Assembly (NCBI GenBank): GCA_049975385.1 | Contig: JBNGDO010000002.1 | Location: 9,173 to 73,172 of the forward strand | Direction of reading: 5' to 3' | Source of the DNA: DSWT01 sp049975385 | Lineage (GTDB): Bacteria; Chloroflexota; Anaerolineae; B4-G1; SLSP01 | Length of the DNA: 64,000 bases | Shown: piece after piece, positions 23,442 to 32,028 of the stretch | How the letters are laid out: each line of letters opens with the position of its first letter | Numbering within the stretch: position 1 is the first letter of the stretch | Position numbers and translations under genes: made by a program | Notes under the pieces: generated by a model | Databases searched by the model: none | Told to the model about the DNA's origin: nothing | The model's input: the letters and a program-made list of their open reading frames with translations, nothing else

Positions 23442-25559
23442 ATGAAGAGTGAGTTCTCCCTGGCGTTTAATCAAATCTGTGCCGAGTATAGTTTGCCAAG
23501 GGAGGTTGTGCTGGATGCCGTTCGCGCGGCACTGGTCACCGCTTACCGCCGCGACTGGAAGGTCGGGTCGACACAAAACGTCACGGCTGATATCAGCCTG
23601 GAGACCGGTTTGGCGCGCATTTATCTCGAAAAGACCGTCGTTGAAGAGGTTGAGGATCCGTTCGCGCAGATCTCCTTGCCGGAAGCGCGGCGTATCAATC
23701 CAAAAATCGCTACGGATGAGCTGTTGATGGTCGAGGTCACCCCGGGTGACTTTGGACGCATCGCGGCACAGACTGCCAAACAGGTCATCACGCAGCGGCT
23801 GCGTGAAGCGGAACGCGAAAGCCAGTTTAATCGCTTCAGTCGGCAGGAAAACGAGATCATCATCGGCACGATCCAGTCGGTGTCGCCCCGTGGCGTTACC
23901 CTGCATCTGGATCGCACGGAAGAGGCGCACATGCCTCGCCGTGAACAGATTCCAGGGGAGCGCTACATGCTCCATCAGAAAATCCGCGTCTACGTTCTGG
24001 AAGTCAAGCGCACGTCCCGTGGACCTGATATCATCGTCAGCCGCAGCCACCCGTTGATGCTGCGCCGTTTGTTGGAATTGGAAGTGCCCGAAATTCGCGC
24101 CGGACAGGTGGAGATCAACGCCGTCGCGCGCGAAGCGGGGACGCGTGCCAAGGTCGCTGTCTCCACTCACCAGGCCGGGCTGGATCCGGTGGGCGCGTGT
24201 GTGGGGATGCGCGGTATCCGTATTCAGACGATTTCCAACGAGCTGCACGGCGAGCGTATCGACGTCGTCGAGTGGAACAAGGACACGAAAATCTTCATCG
24301 CTAACGCTCTGAGTATGAATCAGGTGATCAGCGTTGTGTTGGACGAGAATAACTCCGGCGGGCGTACTGCTTCGGTGGTGGTGCTGGATGACCAGCTTTC
24401 ACTGGCGATTGGTCGCTCTGGGCAGAACGCGCGGCTGGCAGCCAAGCTTACCGGCTGGCGGGTAGATATCCAGGGGGCGACGGAGGCTGCGTTGTGGGCG
24501 CTGGAACAGGTCAATAACACGCCGGAACTGCTGGACGTGCTTAAAGCTAACGCTTCCCTGGTGCCGCGCCTGGCAGGCATTATGCGCACCCACGAAAGCG
24601 ATCGTTATCCGTACACCGACGAAGAACGCCGTATTCTCAAGAGTACCGTGGAAGCCGTGCGTGAAGCCGTCATCGCGCGGAGGGATGCGGAACGTCCGGC
24701 GACGCGTCAGGCCCGCGCACGGCGCTCCGCTCAGGAAAAGATCGAGGAAGAGCGCCGGCAGGCGCAGCAGGCTGCGCGCGCGCGTGTGCCAGCCGCAGCC
24801 TATGAACAATCTCTCGCCGTGCTCGACCTGTCGGATAAGGTTCATAGTCATCTTGCCAGCAGCGGTCTTGCCAGCGTTGGAGAGGTGATGGAGCGTATGG
24901 CTTTAGGCGACGAAGCCTTGTTGATGATCGAAGGCATTGGTGCGAAGGCGTTGCGCGAAATCAAAGACACCATGGATGAGAGCGGATTGCAGTTTGTTGA
25001 ACCTACGGCNNNNNNNNNNGCCGAGCTCGCAGTATCTGAAGAAGAAAAAGCTGTCGTCACCGCTGATGCCGAGGCTGAAGTTGTCGAAGCCGACGAGCTC
25101 GTGAGCGCGTCTGAAGAAGAGGACGCGACTGCTCCGGCAGTGGCTCAGGCCGTTTCTACAGAGGGTGAACCATCTGAGGAGGAAGTAGAAGCGGTCGCTG
25201 AACCGGAGATGACAGTCACAGAAGTGGCCACGGATGTGTCACCCGAACCTGAGACCGAAGTTGCGGTTGAAGCCGAGGCAGAAGTTGCCGAGGAAGCAGG
25301 CGAGGAAGCGCCGATAGATATCACGACTCAGGCTGAGGAATTGGCTATAGAAACCTTTGACGAGGTATTAGAGGAATTTCCGGAAGTATTCGAGGATGAA
25401 GATTTCTTGGATGGTGACGATGATGGGCGCAAAGGTAAACGAAAGAGAAAGAAGAGGAAAGGGCGCACAGTGGTTTACGATGAAAAAACTGGTGAAACCT
25501 TTGTCGTGCGCAAGCGACGTCATCAGGATGTGTGGACCGATTTCGACGAAGAGTTTTAG
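23442..25559 (+). CDS. nusA: Transcription termination/antitermination factor NusA, extended C-terminus
   Basis: Residues 1-350 give the standard order: N-terminal RNA-polymerase-binding domain, S1 domain (about 133-200), and two KH domains (VGMRGIRIQTISNEL near 250, LAIGRSGQNARLAAKL near 320). A helix-hairpin-helix-like module follows (about 460-520, LLMIEGIGAKALREIKD). NusA is usually 350-500 residues; here a further 180 residues follow, very rich in Glu, Ala and Val, ending in a basic block GRKGKRKRKKRKG and a short conserved-looking tail. Ten N (25010-25019) lie at the start of that extension, so its true length and frame are uncertain. rimP does not precede it. Confidence 0.92.
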   Translation: MKSEFSLAFNQICAEYSLPREVVLDAVRAALVTAYRRDWKVGSTQNVTADISLETGLARIYLEKTVVEEVEDPFAQISLPEARRINPKIATDELLMVEVTPGDFGRIAAQTAKQVITQRLREAERESQFNRFSRQENEIIIGTIQSVSPRGVTLHLDRTEEAHMPRREQIPGERYMLHQKIRVYVLEVKRTSRGPDIIVSRSHPLMLRRLLELEVPEIRAGQVEINAVAREAGTRAKVAVSTHQAGLDPVGACVGMRGIRIQTISNELHGERIDVVEWNKDTKIFIANALSMNQVISVVLDENNSGGRTASVVVLDDQLSLAIGRSGQNARLAAKLTGWRVDIQGATEAALWALEQVNNTPELLDVLKANASLVPRLAGIMRTHESDRYPYTDEERRILKSTVEAVREAVIARRDAERPATRQARARRSAQEKIEEERRQAQQAARARVPAAAYEQSLAVLDLSDKVHSHLASSGLASVGEVMERMALGDEALLMIEGIGAKALREIKDTMDESGLQFVEPTXXXXAELAVSEEEKAVVTADAEAEVVEADELVSASEEEDATAPAVAQAVSTEGEPSEEEVEAVAEPEMTVTEVATDVSPEPETEVAVEAEAEVAEEAGEEAPIDITTQAEELAIETFDEVLEEFPEVFEDEDFLDGDDDGRKGKRKRKKRKGRTVVYDEKTGETFVVRKRRHQDVWTDFDEEF
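25010..25019. other. Assembly gap (ten N)
   Basis: Ten undetermined bases within nusA. The frame is open across them at the given length, but the gap may be a placeholder of unknown real size. Confidence 0.95.
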
Positions 25560-25620
25560 CGTTGAGCACGCGCCAGCTTAGCAATCTTTGGGCTAGTCCT
25601 AGCAAGGATAACCTGGAACC

Positions 25621-25645
25621 GAACAGGGTCTTGACGCCTGTTTTC
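25621..25645 (+). terminator. Weak terminator-like hairpin after nusA
   Basis: GAACAGG and CCTGTTTTC flank a 9-base loop, giving a 7-bp stem running into T residues about 60 bases beyond the nusA stop. Confidence 0.4.
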
Positions 25646-25696
25646 TTGTCCGTTGGGCAAGAGAGTTGGTAGGTAGGCTCTGATGGTCATCAGGAC

Positions 25697-25705
25697 TGTT
25701 ATGAT
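25697..25705 (+). promoter_or_regulatory. Extended -10 promoter candidate before ylxR
   Basis: TGTTATGAT has the TGnTATnAT form of an extended -10 box. A transcript from here would start near 25712 and include the terminator and structured region that follow. Confidence 0.4.
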
Positions 25706-25739
25706 GAACCGATACGACGGGTGAGGTTAGTCTAGCAGG

Positions 25740-25799
25740 ATACAACTCATTGTCTTGAGGACATGAGGGACGCCAGAAGGTTGTTGGCGTCCCTTTTTT
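25740..25799 (+). terminator. Intrinsic terminator/attenuator between nusA and ylxR
   Basis: GGGACGCCA (25767-25775) pairs perfectly with TGGCGTCCC (25785-25793) and is followed by six T. Just upstream, CTCATTGTC and GACATGAG can form a second hairpin whose 3' arm touches the terminator stem, an arrangement seen in attenuators. Confidence 0.65.
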
Positions 25800-25833
25800 G
25801 TTTCACTGATACAAATACAACTTTCTAAGGTAG

Positions 25834-25913
25834 TTCCAGGATTTAAACCAGGCCACATCAGAGGAAAGTTCCTGCGGCAGCGCCAAAGTCTGGCTCGGTT
25901 TAGTTTCCTGGAA
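25834..25913 (+). ncRNA. Candidate structured RNA leader of ylxR-infB
   Basis: TTCCAGGA and TAAACC on the left pair with GGTTTA and TCCTGGAA on the right (25897-25913). Inside lie AGGAA-AG-TTCCT (25862-25873) and a small GGC-AGC-GCC hairpin, suggesting a branched fold. No known riboswitch class was recognised. The 428-base gap 25560-25987 contains only these elements and no gene. Confidence 0.45.
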
Positions 25914-25987
25914 CGGCCTAGACGTCTATACGCTTTCAGGGAAGCCGAAGTCGTTTAGTTTCGTACGCACGGATCAGTCGGTGAGTT

Positions 25988-26332
25988 ATGGTAAAGAAAA
26001 AGCAACAATCGCGACCAAAGCACATCCCGGAACGCACATGCGTGGCGTGCCGTTCCCGTGGCGCGAAGCGTGCACTTGTGCGTGTGGTGCGCCTTCCTGA
26101 GGGTGGTGTGGTGGTTGATGAAACGGGTAAGCAGAAAGGGCGCGGCGCGTATTTGTGTCGCCAGCGTGTGTGCTGGAATAAAGCCCTCACTCGTGGCGCG
26201 CTTGAGCGCGCGTTGCGCGTGACCCTTTCTGCGGAGGAAGTTACAGCTTTACAGGCGTATGCGGCTTTGCTTCCAGAAATATTGGAGCCAGAAGCAGCGG
26301 ATCATGGTTCGAACGCCATTCCGGGGAACTAG
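25988..26332 (+). CDS. YlxR family protein (RnpM-like)
   Basis: The 114-residue protein has the YlxR signature IPERTCVACRSRGAKRALVRVVR followed by GRGAYLCRQRVCW. The family lies between nusA and infB in most bacteria, as here, binds RNA, and a Bacillus member has been reported to modulate RNase P. The C-terminal 40 residues after the family domain are acidic and unconserved. An alternative upstream start is unlikely because family similarity begins near residue 13. Confidence 0.92.
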   Translation: MVKKKQQSRPKHIPERTCVACRSRGAKRALVRVVRLPEGGVVVDETGKQKGRGAYLCRQRVCWNKALTRGALERALRVTLSAEEVTALQAYAALLPEILEPEAADHGSNAIPGN

Positions 26333-26412
26333 AGCTGAAAGATGCCGTCAAGTAGGCAGACGGCGATAAGATTATCGGTTCCCGGACTATCATTGAAGGA
26401 GGAGGTTTGAGT

Positions 26413-28197
26413 ATGGAAGAGAAAGAAGTCACGATTCCAGAGATTATTACCGTGCGTGATTTGGCTGAATTATTGGGGGAGACGCCCATCAAAGTCATCA
26501 AAACCTTGATGAGCAATGGCGTGCTCGCCAGCATCAACCAGCAGATTGACTTCGATACCGCAGCGGTGATCGCCAGTGAGTTCGATTTTGAGGCGAAGCA
26601 ACCCTACGCAGAGCTTGAAGAAGATCGAGAAACCGAGCTCTCTGCATGGCAAATTCTTCTCTCCACGGAAGATCCGGAGGATCTTTGTGACCGTCCGCCG
26701 GTTGTGACTGTTTTGGGGCACGTAGATCATGGCAAAACATCCCTCCTTGATGCTATCCGGCATACCGATGTGGTGGGTGGAGAAAGCGGCGGCATTACGC
26801 AGCATATCGGTGCGTACCAGGTTAAGCATGCCGGGCGTCGAATTACTTTTCTGGACACGCCCGGTCACGAAGCGTTCACCGCCATGCGTGCAAGAGGTGC
26901 GAATACCACCGACATTGCGGTGCTCGTCGTTGCCGCCGACGATGGCGTCAAGCCACAGACGGTTGAGGCACTCAACCACGCGCGTGCTGCGCACGTACCG
27001 ATCATCGTCGCCTTGAACAAGATCGACAAGGCGAACGCGCGTCCCGAGGTCGTCAAACAGCAGTTGAGCGACCAGGGACTGATGCCGGACGAATGGGGTG
27101 GGGATACGATGATTATCCCCGTCTCTGCGCGGAACCGCGAAGGTTTGGAAGACTTGCTCGAAGCGATCTTGTTAGTGGCCGATGAGGCCTGTGTCCAGGC
27201 TAACCCGGAACGAGAAGCGGTGGGCACGGTCCTGGAGGGGCGTCTTGATAAGCGTCAGGGATCGCTGGCGACTGTCCTGATTCAAAATGGAACGTTGCGC
27301 ACCGGCGATGTGGTTGTCGTTGGCAAGACCTGGGGAAAGGTCCGCGCACTCCAGGATGAAAACGAAAAGCGCCACCGGACTGCGCCACCGGCCACGCCCA
27401 CTGTCATCATTGGGTTGCACGATGTTCCCGAAGCTGGAGATCGCCTTGAGGTCACCAAGGATGAACGCACGGCGCGCGCCATAGCGGAGAAACGCCAGGA
27501 AGAGGCACGGGCCAAAGAACTGGCGCGCACGGCGGTGCGTCCACTTTCGTTGGACGATATTTCCAGCCGCATCCGCGAAGGACAGGTCAAGGAACTAAAC
27601 ATTGTCCTCAAAACTGATGTGCAGGGTTCCATCGAGCCGATTGTCACCAGCTTGAAACGGCTGAGCAACGACGAGGTGAAGGTCAACCTGATTCACGCGG
27701 CTGCCGGTAACGTCAACGAGTCGGACATCAACCTGGCAATGGCCTCTGAGGCCATCGTCATCGGCTTCCGCGTCACAGCAGATACCTCGGCGCGCCGTAT
27801 GTCCGATATGGAAGACCTCCCCATCCAAATGTACGAAATTATCTACGAGATCGTCGATGACGTGGAAAAGGCGATGAAGGGTATGCTCGCACCGGTCTAT
27901 GAAGAGAAGGTGATCGGTGAAGCGCAGGTGCGCCAAACCTTCGATATCCCCCGTGTCGGGCGCGTGGCCGGATGTTACGTCACCAATGGTGTTATCCAGC
28001 GCAATGCCAAGGCGCGCGTGCTGCGTAATGGCGATGTGCTCCACGAGGGTGGGTTGGATTCCCTCAAGCGCTTCGAGAAGGATGTGCGTGAGGTGCGTCA
28101 GAACTATGAATGTGGCGTTAAGTTAGCGGGCTTTGATGCTGTTGAATCAGGAGATCGCCTGCAATTCTTTGTGATGGAACGGGTCGCGGTCGTTTAG
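26413..28197 (+). CDS. infB: Translation initiation factor IF-2
   Basis: The 594-residue GTPase brings initiator tRNA to the 30S subunit. It has a short N-terminal IF2-N module (VRDLAELLGETPIKVIKTLM), then G1 GHVDHGKTS near residue 102, G3 DTPGHE, G4 NKID, and domains II-IV with the fMet-tRNA-binding region at the end. It is shorter than many IF-2 proteins because the long variable N-terminal region is almost absent. The ATG at 26413 is preferred: GGAGGAGG lies seven bases before it, while the TTG at 26407 is too close to that site. Confidence 0.96.
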   Translation: MEEKEVTIPEIITVRDLAELLGETPIKVIKTLMSNGVLASINQQIDFDTAAVIASEFDFEAKQPYAELEEDRETELSAWQILLSTEDPEDLCDRPPVVTVLGHVDHGKTSLLDAIRHTDVVGGESGGITQHIGAYQVKHAGRRITFLDTPGHEAFTAMRARGANTTDIAVLVVAADDGVKPQTVEALNHARAAHVPIIVALNKIDKANARPEVVKQQLSDQGLMPDEWGGDTMIIPVSARNREGLEDLLEAILLVADEACVQANPEREAVGTVLEGRLDKRQGSLATVLIQNGTLRTGDVVVVGKTWGKVRALQDENEKRHRTAPPATPTVIIGLHDVPEAGDRLEVTKDERTARAIAEKRQEEARAKELARTAVRPLSLDDISSRIREGQVKELNIVLKTDVQGSIEPIVTSLKRLSNDEVKVNLIHAAAGNVNESDINLAMASEAIVIGFRVTADTSARRMSDMEDLPIQMYEIIYEIVDDVEKAMKGMLAPVYEEKVIGEAQVRQTFDIPRVGRVAGCYVTNGVIQRNAKARVLRNGDVLHEGGLDSLKRFEKDVREVRQNYECGVKLAGFDAVESGDRLQFFVMERVAVV

Positions 28198-28276
28198 GTG
28201 GGACGCACTTCGGCTTAAAAATGATCAGCCAGTTCGCTAAAACTGACATAGTAGTACGTTTGTAAGTGCGTCCCAC
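28198..28276. repeat. 79-bp intergenic element with 13-bp perfect terminal inverted repeats
   Basis: GTGGGACGCACTT begins directly after the infB stop and AAGTGCGTCCCAC ends it at 28276. It may be a long hairpin or a small MITE-like insertion in the infB-rbfA gap. Confidence 0.55.
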
Positions 28277-28305
28277 CTCGGTTGGGAGCGATTAAGGAGG
28301 CACGT

Positions 28306-28698
28306 ATGGGAAAGAAATATATGGGGCGCGTGAGCCAGTTGATCCGTCGCAAACTCACGCAGTTGCTTATCGAAGAGAGCAATGATCCCCGCCTGGAGAA
28401 CGTCACCATCACTGATGTGGTGGTTAACCGGGATACGACACGCGCGGAAGTCTTCTTCAGTATCATTGGCTCGGCAGAGGATATCGCCGTGACACAGGCC
28501 GCGCTCGATGGTGCGGCTGGCTGGCTGCGTAGTGAGATGGCGCCGACGTTGCGCCTGCGCAACCTGCCGCACTTGGTGTTCACTTACGATCCCTCGCTGG
28601 CCCATGGTGCGCGGATCGAGGAGCTGCTCCACGAACTGCACGCGGACGATGCCGGTTTGGACGATGTAGAAGAGGACGTCGACGGCGATGACAGCTAA
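28306..28698 (+). CDS. rbfA: Ribosome-binding factor A
   Basis: The 130-residue protein has the KH-like fold of RbfA: RRKLTQLLIEESNDPRLENVTITDVVVNRD, written here as RRKLTQLLIEE and NDPRLENVTITDV, then a C-terminal helix region and an acidic tail. It assists late 30S maturation and 16S rRNA 5' processing. The ATG after TAAGGAGG is used rather than the TTG 24 bases upstream. Its end overlaps the next gene by 11 bases. Confidence 0.93.
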   Translation: MGKKYMGRVSQLIRRKLTQLLIEESNDPRLENVTITDVVVNRDTTRAEVFFSIIGSAEDIAVTQAALDGAAGWLRSEMAPTLRLRNLPHLVFTYDPSLAHGARIEELLHELHADDAGLDDVEEDVDGDDS

Positions 28699-29698
28699 TC
28701 CATCGACAGAAGCGCTTCACCAAGCGGCGGCGTTGCTTAAACAGCGCCGCCGCCCGTTGATCATCTCTCACCCGCGCCCTGATGGGGATACCATCGGTTG
28801 CGCATTGGCCTTGCGGTTGGCCCTTCTGCAGATAGGCCAAAATCCGATTTTGGCATGTGTACATCCTCTCCCCTCAAGCGTTGCTTATTTACCAGGCGCG
28901 AAGACCTACGTAAGCGATGTCTCCGAAGATACCGACATCGATCTCGTGATCGCCGTGGATATGAGCGATTTGAACCGTACCGGTGGCATTTACAAGGACG
29001 CCTGGCGCGGGAAGCTGCCGCTGTTAGTCATCGACCATCACGCGACAAACGAGGCCTTTGGGGATGTCAACCTGGTCGATCCCGACGCGGCGGCGACGGC
29101 GCTGCCGCTGGCGCCGCTTTTTGAGGCACTCGATGTCCCGTTGACCGCTGACATGGCAACCTGCCTGCTCGTCGCTGTCCTCACCGATACGCGGGGGCTG
29201 CGCACGTCTAACACCACACCGGAGGTATTACGTTTTGTTGGTCGGTTGATCGAGGCTGGTGGCGATTATCTCGGCGTGATGGAAAAAGCCTTGGACTCGG
29301 TCCCTTACCGGCAGATGCGCGGGTGGGCCGTGGCGCTGGAACGCCTGCAACTCGACGGCGCGATGGCCTGGACCACATTTCCACTGGCCGAAAAGATGGC
29401 CCTCGGCATCGAAGATCACGACGATCTCGACCTGGGCAATTTGCTCAGCCGGGTGGCGGAGGCGAAGATTGTGGCGACCTTCCTCGAAATGCGCGACCGC
29501 ACGGTAAAGGTGAGTTTGCGCTCGCGGCCCGGTTACAACGTGGCCTGGATTGCCAAAGCTCTGGAGGGCGGCGGTCACCACCAGGCTGCCGGCTGTTCCG
29601 TGACCGGCGACCTTGACACGGCACAATCGCGCGTATTGCCCCTCGTGCGCGAAGAATTGGCAAAGAGACTACAAAGGTCTCACGCGATGCCTGATTGA
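28688..29698 (+). CDS. nrnA: DHH/DHHA1 phosphoesterase, NrnA-like oligoribonuclease/pAp phosphatase
   Basis: The 336-residue protein has DHH motifs SHPRPDGDTIG (near 27), AVDMSD (near 95), IDHHATN (near 118) and a C-terminal DHHA1 domain with GGGHHQAAG (near 297). NrnA degrades nano-RNA and converts pAp to AMP. The gene overlaps rbfA and precedes truB, the same context as in many Gram-positive and Chloroflexota genomes. Confidence 0.93.
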   Translation: MTANPSTEALHQAAALLKQRRRPLIISHPRPDGDTIGCALALRLALLQIGQNPILACVHPLPSSVAYLPGAKTYVSDVSEDTDIDLVIAVDMSDLNRTGGIYKDAWRGKLPLLVIDHHATNEAFGDVNLVDPDAAATALPLAPLFEALDVPLTADMATCLLVAVLTDTRGLRTSNTTPEVLRFVGRLIEAGGDYLGVMEKALDSVPYRQMRGWAVALERLQLDGAMAWTTFPLAEKMALGIEDHDDLDLGNLLSRVAEAKIVATFLEMRDRTVKVSLRSRPGYNVAWIAKALEGGGHHQAAGCSVTGDLDTAQSRVLPLVREELAKRLQRSHAMPD

Positions 29699-29767
29699 AC
29701 GAAGACCTATTCTGAACAATGGGTCTGTATAACACAATACACGCTGAGACTTTTGTGCTCTTTACTG

Positions 29768-29800
29768 CCGCTGAAGGCTGATCGCTGAAAGCTGATGGCA
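29768..29800. repeat. Micro-repeat (GCTGAAGGCTGATCGCTGAAAG type)
   Basis: Three degenerate direct copies of GCTGAAAGCTGAT lie just before truB. Confidence 0.55.
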
Positions 29801-29805
29801 AGCTA

Positions 29806-30687
29806 ATGAACGGCTTCCTCATCGTCGACAAACCCGCCGGAATGACGTCTCACGATGTCGTCAATGCCGTGCGGCGGATGGCGGGAACGCGCCGCGTGGG
29901 ACACACGGGCACGCTCGACCCGCTGGCGACGGGCGTGCTGGTGCTGGCGCTCGGTGCGGCGACGCGGCTGGTGCAGTTCATCGCTGGCAGCGATAAGACC
30001 TATCGCGCCACACTGCGCCTGGGCCAAACGACGACGACCTACGATGCCGACGGCGAGGTCGTCGAACGCCGTCCGGTGATGGTTAGCCAGGCGGAGATCA
30101 AAGCGGCGCTGGCGAGGTTCCATGGGGACAGCGCACAGATACCACCGATGTATTCCGCCGTCAAAGTCAAGGGACAGAAGCTCTACAAACTGGCACGGCA
30201 GGGCAAAGAGATCGAACGTGCACCGCGTCCCATCACGATTCACCGTTTGGACGTCGTGGAGTGGGCATTGCCCGACCTGACTATCGAAGTGGCCTGCTCG
30301 GCGGGGACGTACGTCCGTAGCCTGGCCCACGACGTGGGGCAGATGCTCGGTTGCGGCGCGCATCTGATCGCGCTCACCCGTACGGCGGCGGGCGAGTTTC
30401 GCCTTGCAGACGCTTACACGTTGGAGGCGCTGCGCGCGCTGGCGCAGGCCGGACGATTGGCGGAAGCCCTGCTGCCGCTGAAGACAGCGCTCACGGCGTT
30501 GCCGGTGGTGAAGCTTACGCCGGAGCAGGTGCAGGCGGTACGCTTCGGCCAGACGATAACGCTGGATAATCCGCCCGCTGCTGAGTTGGTGCAAGCGCGC
30601 GCCGCCGCCGGGCAGCTCGTCGCTGTGATGCTCCCGGTCGAACCGGGGATGTGGCGGCCCAAGCTGGTCTTTTCGTCAGCAGATTGA
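29806..30687 (+). CDS. truB: tRNA pseudouridine(55) synthase
   Basis: The 293-residue protein has the TruB motifs FLIVDKPAGMTSHDVVN at the start and GHTGTLDPLATGVL (near 33-46) with the catalytic aspartate, then YxA-type LPPMYSAVK-like IPPMYSAVKVKG and RSLAHDVG. It forms pseudouridine 55 in the T loop of tRNA. The last codons (SSAD and stop) lie inside a micro-repeat of the CAGCAGATTGAGCAG type, so the C-terminus has been set by that repeat. Confidence 0.95.
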   Translation: MNGFLIVDKPAGMTSHDVVNAVRRMAGTRRVGHTGTLDPLATGVLVLALGAATRLVQFIAGSDKTYRATLRLGQTTTTYDADGEVVERRPVMVSQAEIKAALARFHGDSAQIPPMYSAVKVKGQKLYKLARQGKEIERAPRPITIHRLDVVEWALPDLTIEVACSAGTYVRSLAHDVGQMLGCGAHLIALTRTAAGEFRLADAYTLEALRALAQAGRLAEALLPLKTALTALPVVKLTPEQVQAVRFGQTITLDNPPAAELVQARAAAGQLVAVMLPVEPGMWRPKLVFSSAD

Positions 30688-30757
30688 GCAGATGAAGCGA
30701 TTTTCTTAAGGTGCGTCAATTCACTGATTCGCCGATTCGCTCATTCGCTGATTCTTT
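30675..30757. repeat. Two micro-repeats after truB
   Basis: GTCAGCAGATTGAGCAGATG (30675-30707), the same word as at 37656 and 43411, is followed by degenerate direct repeats of GATTCGC(TC) (30720-30757). Confidence 0.65.
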
Positions 30758-30771
30758 CTCGCCGAGGTCAT

Positions 30772-31968
30772 ATGGCGGACGTCTATTTCAAGAAAACTAT
30801 CGATTTTTATCATAACGGGCATACTCTGCACTTCCACGTGGCGCAGGGTTTGTTCAGCAGCCACCAGGTCGACGTGGGGACGGCGCGGCTGCTGCGCAGT
30901 CTCCCGGATGCTCCGCCTTTCGCCAAAATCCTCGATCTCGGCTGCGGCTACGGCCCGCTGGGACTGGCGCTGAAGACGCTGTGTCCTGAGAGCGTCGTCC
31001 ACGCGGTGGATCGCGATGCGCTTGCCTTGGAGTACACGCGCCAGAATGCGCTGCTCAACGATCTCACGGGTGTCGAGGTTTACGCCAGCCTGGGGTACGA
31101 TGACGTCTCAACCCGCGATTTCGATCTCATCATCTCCAACATTCCCGGTAAGGCCGGCGAGACGGTCATCGCCAGCTTGCTGCGCGATGCCGTCTATTTC
31201 TTGAAGCCAGGTGGCCTGGTCGCCATCGTTGTCGTTGCGCCGTTGGAAGCCACAGTCGCGCAGGCGCTGGACGATCCGGGCATCGAAATCGCCTTCCAGG
31301 AAACCCGCTCCGGCCACGCTATCTTCCACTATCGCTTCACCGAAGCCTACCGTGCTGCGCAGCCGCCGTTCGCCGGTGCGCTGGCGCGGGGCCTGTATCA
31401 CCGCGACACTGTCGAAATCTCCGTCGCGTCATTGACGTTCCAGATGCAGACGGCGCGTGGCTTGCCTGAGTTTGATTCGCTCAGCTACGGCAGTCTCCTG
31501 TTGCTGAAAAATCTGGCGCGTTTGCAGGAGAAGCCGGTAGCGCGCGCGATTGTCCACAACCCGGGACAGGGGCACATCCCGGTTGCGTTGTGGAAGGTGT
31601 TTCAGCCTGAGTCCATCGCCCTCGTGGATCGGGACTTGCTGGGCTTGCGCTATACACGCGACAATCTGCTCCAGAATGGCTGTCCCGCAGCACGGATGAC
31701 CTCCGCACACCAAATCGGATTGGATGGGGAGGAAGGCATGGCCGATTTGATCGTTGGGATGTTACGCGAGGAGGAGGGCCAGGAAGCGGCGGAACAGTTG
31801 ACGCAGCAGGCGGCTGCGCTGCTTGCGCCGGAGGGCGAACTGTGGCTGGTCGCCGGATCGACGCCCATTACACGGCTGGAAAAGGCGGTTGGATCTGCCA
31901 AACTGTTGCGGACTGTCAAACGCAAGCGCGACAAGCGCATGAGCCTGCTAATGATGCAACGTCGATAA
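30772..31968 (+). CDS. RsmC/RlmG-like methyltransferase with two Rossmann domains
   Basis: The 398-residue protein has an N-terminal methyltransferase small (MTS) domain with SAM motif ILDLGCGYGPLG near residue 52 and IISNIPGK near 120 in place of the usual NPPF. Residues 215-398 form a second, Rossmann-like domain without a recognisable SAM-binding loop. RsmC and RlmG also combine an active and an inactive copy, but with the active one at the C-terminus, so the order here is reversed. The likely target is rRNA guanine N2 or another nucleic acid substrate; this is inferred. Confidence 0.75.
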   Translation: MADVYFKKTIDFYHNGHTLHFHVAQGLFSSHQVDVGTARLLRSLPDAPPFAKILDLGCGYGPLGLALKTLCPESVVHAVDRDALALEYTRQNALLNDLTGVEVYASLGYDDVSTRDFDLIISNIPGKAGETVIASLLRDAVYFLKPGGLVAIVVVAPLEATVAQALDDPGIEIAFQETRSGHAIFHYRFTEAYRAAQPPFAGALARGLYHRDTVEISVASLTFQMQTARGLPEFDSLSYGSLLLLKNLARLQEKPVARAIVHNPGQGHIPVALWKVFQPESIALVDRDLLGLRYTRDNLLQNGCPAARMTSAHQIGLDGEEGMADLIVGMLREEEGQEAAEQLTQQAAALLAPEGELWLVAGSTPITRLEKAVGSAKLLRTVKRKRDKRMSLLMMQRR

Positions 31969-31980
31969 GATGCGTCATCT

Positions 31981-32028
31981 GCAATTCGCATAGTTCGCAA
32001 TTCATAATTCGTAATTCGTAATTCGCAT
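31981..32028. repeat. Micro-repeat (AATTCGTAATTCGTAATTC type)
   Basis: Six degenerate copies of the 8-base word AATTCGTA/AATTCGCA run up to the ribF start, so the usual ribosome site is missing and the start context is unusual. Confidence 0.75.

Noticed and set aside
23325..24248. Minus-strand 307-codon open frame across the nusA promoter
   Set aside because: Antisense to nusA and its leader, with no family motifs; nusA is unambiguous.
25861..25880. RNase P RNA (GAGGAAAG word)
   Set aside because: The word is followed by TTCC instead of the conserved TCC-GGGC, and the 3' conserved ACAGAAA part is missing.
26407..26412. TTG start for infB
   Set aside because: It lies too near the GGAGG site; the ATG six bases later has ideal spacing.
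29803..30594. Minus-strand 263-codon open frame
   Set aside because: Antisense to truB; residue composition is His/Arg/Gln-rich as expected of a shadow frame.
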